Shown here one piece after another: positions 6,034 through 6,196 of a stretch of DNA of 6,196 nt (the stretch's first letter is position 1; the number at the start of each line of letters is the position of its first letter). The position numbers and the translations under genes were made by a program. Location of the stretch: positions 1 through 6,196 of the forward strand of contig JAHHRJ010000079.1 of NCBI GenBank assembly GCA_020025885.1. Reading direction: 5' to 3'. The stretch comes from Butyricicoccus sp. Lineage in GTDB: Bacteria > Bacillota > Clostridia > Oscillospirales > Butyricicoccaceae. The notes beneath the pieces are model-generated. The model was not told the DNA's origin and did not search any database. It saw only the letters and a list, made by a program, of their open reading frames with translations.

Positions 6034-6196
6034 AGGTGCTTTTCTCAGGAAGATGTGCAGTTGCTTTTTCTTCAGGAGAGGACATCCTTTTCGTATGTCT
6101 CTAGAATACTACATTTCTTATGATAAATAAAATACATTTGCTTAGGGGCTGTCTGAAAAATATAGATTCTTGTCCTATATCAACAAAATAAACATG
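6034..6196. other. Rightmost non-coding region, no firm gene
   Basis: Downstream of the divergent promoter I see no supported gene. A 25-codon frame from ATG 6053 to TAA 6130 has AGGA only two bases before its start. An inner ATG at 6095 has AGGAGAGG 13 bases upstream and would make an 11-residue peptide ending at the same TAA. Either could be a leader peptide, but neither has good spacing. GGGGCTGTCTGAAAAA at 6145-6160 resembles the ends of some insertion sequences. The last three bases are ATG, but no ribosome binding site precedes them. Confidence 0.35.

Noticed and set aside
5917..6060. BceR-type inverted-repeat operator upstream of the transporter operon
   Set aside because: I looked for a TGACA/TGTCA-like inverted repeat ahead of the candidate -10 and found only isolated half-sites (TTGTCA, CTTACA). 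TTGTCA is better explained as the divergent -35.
5938..6123. 61-codon plus-strand frame in the upstream region
   Set aside because: It contains the divergent promoter and palindrome and starts before the predicted transcript start, without a ribosome binding site. Not supported as a gene.
1..6196. CRISPR array, tRNA or rRNA gene, riboswitch, toxin-antitoxin pair or phage genes
   Set aside because: No regularly spaced repeats, cloverleaf-like segments, known leader motifs or phage or toxin protein features were seen on either strand.

Overview
The window looks like chromosomal or integrated DNA from a low-to-moderate GC Firmicute, most likely a gut-type member of the Clostridia. This rests on strong AGGAGG-type ribosome binding sites, tightly packed overlapping genes, and the families present: a BceAB-type peptide-antibiotic transporter with its own two-component system, and remnants of a VOC protein and a UvrA-like ABC protein. 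No species can be named from the sequence alone.

Left part (1-1196, plus strand): two decayed genes. A VOC/glyoxalase-fold gene (38-507) is broken by frame changes in its first 105 bases. Next comes the second half of a UvrA-like ABC ATPase (about 545-1196). It has lost its N-terminal half, carries two one-base deletions in homopolymer runs, and has an internal deletion that removes the ABC signature and Walker B. A near-perfect inverted repeat flanked by A6/T6 (1206-1246) follows and can terminate transcription in both directions.

Main part (1343-5901, minus strand): an intact four-gene operon, in transcription order ABC ATPase (5901-5128), 10-TM FtsX-type permease (5138-3072), OmpR-family response regulator (3041-2355) and a short intramembrane-sensing histidine kinase (2368-1343). 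Three of the four junctions are overlaps or very short gaps with ribosome binding sites inside or just after the upstream gene. By family knowledge this is a BceAB-RS-like module. The transporter senses and removes antimicrobial peptides or frees their lipid targets at the membrane. It signals through the kinase, which has almost no extracellular part of its own, and the regulator raises transporter expression.

Right part (5902-6196): the operon's upstream region, with a candidate extended -10 promoter for the operon. On the opposite strand lies a much better sigma-A-type promoter (TTGTCA, 17 bp, TATAAT, with TG extension). A perfect 9-bp inverted repeat with a 3-base loop sits on its predicted start site, so some transcript leaves rightward. 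Its target gene is not inside the window. A possible insertion-sequence terminus is seen near 6145, weakly supported.

I see no wholly new system. The intact operon belongs to a known class. The most informative oddities are the mutation pattern in the two pseudogenes and the divergent promoter with its operator-like palindrome.
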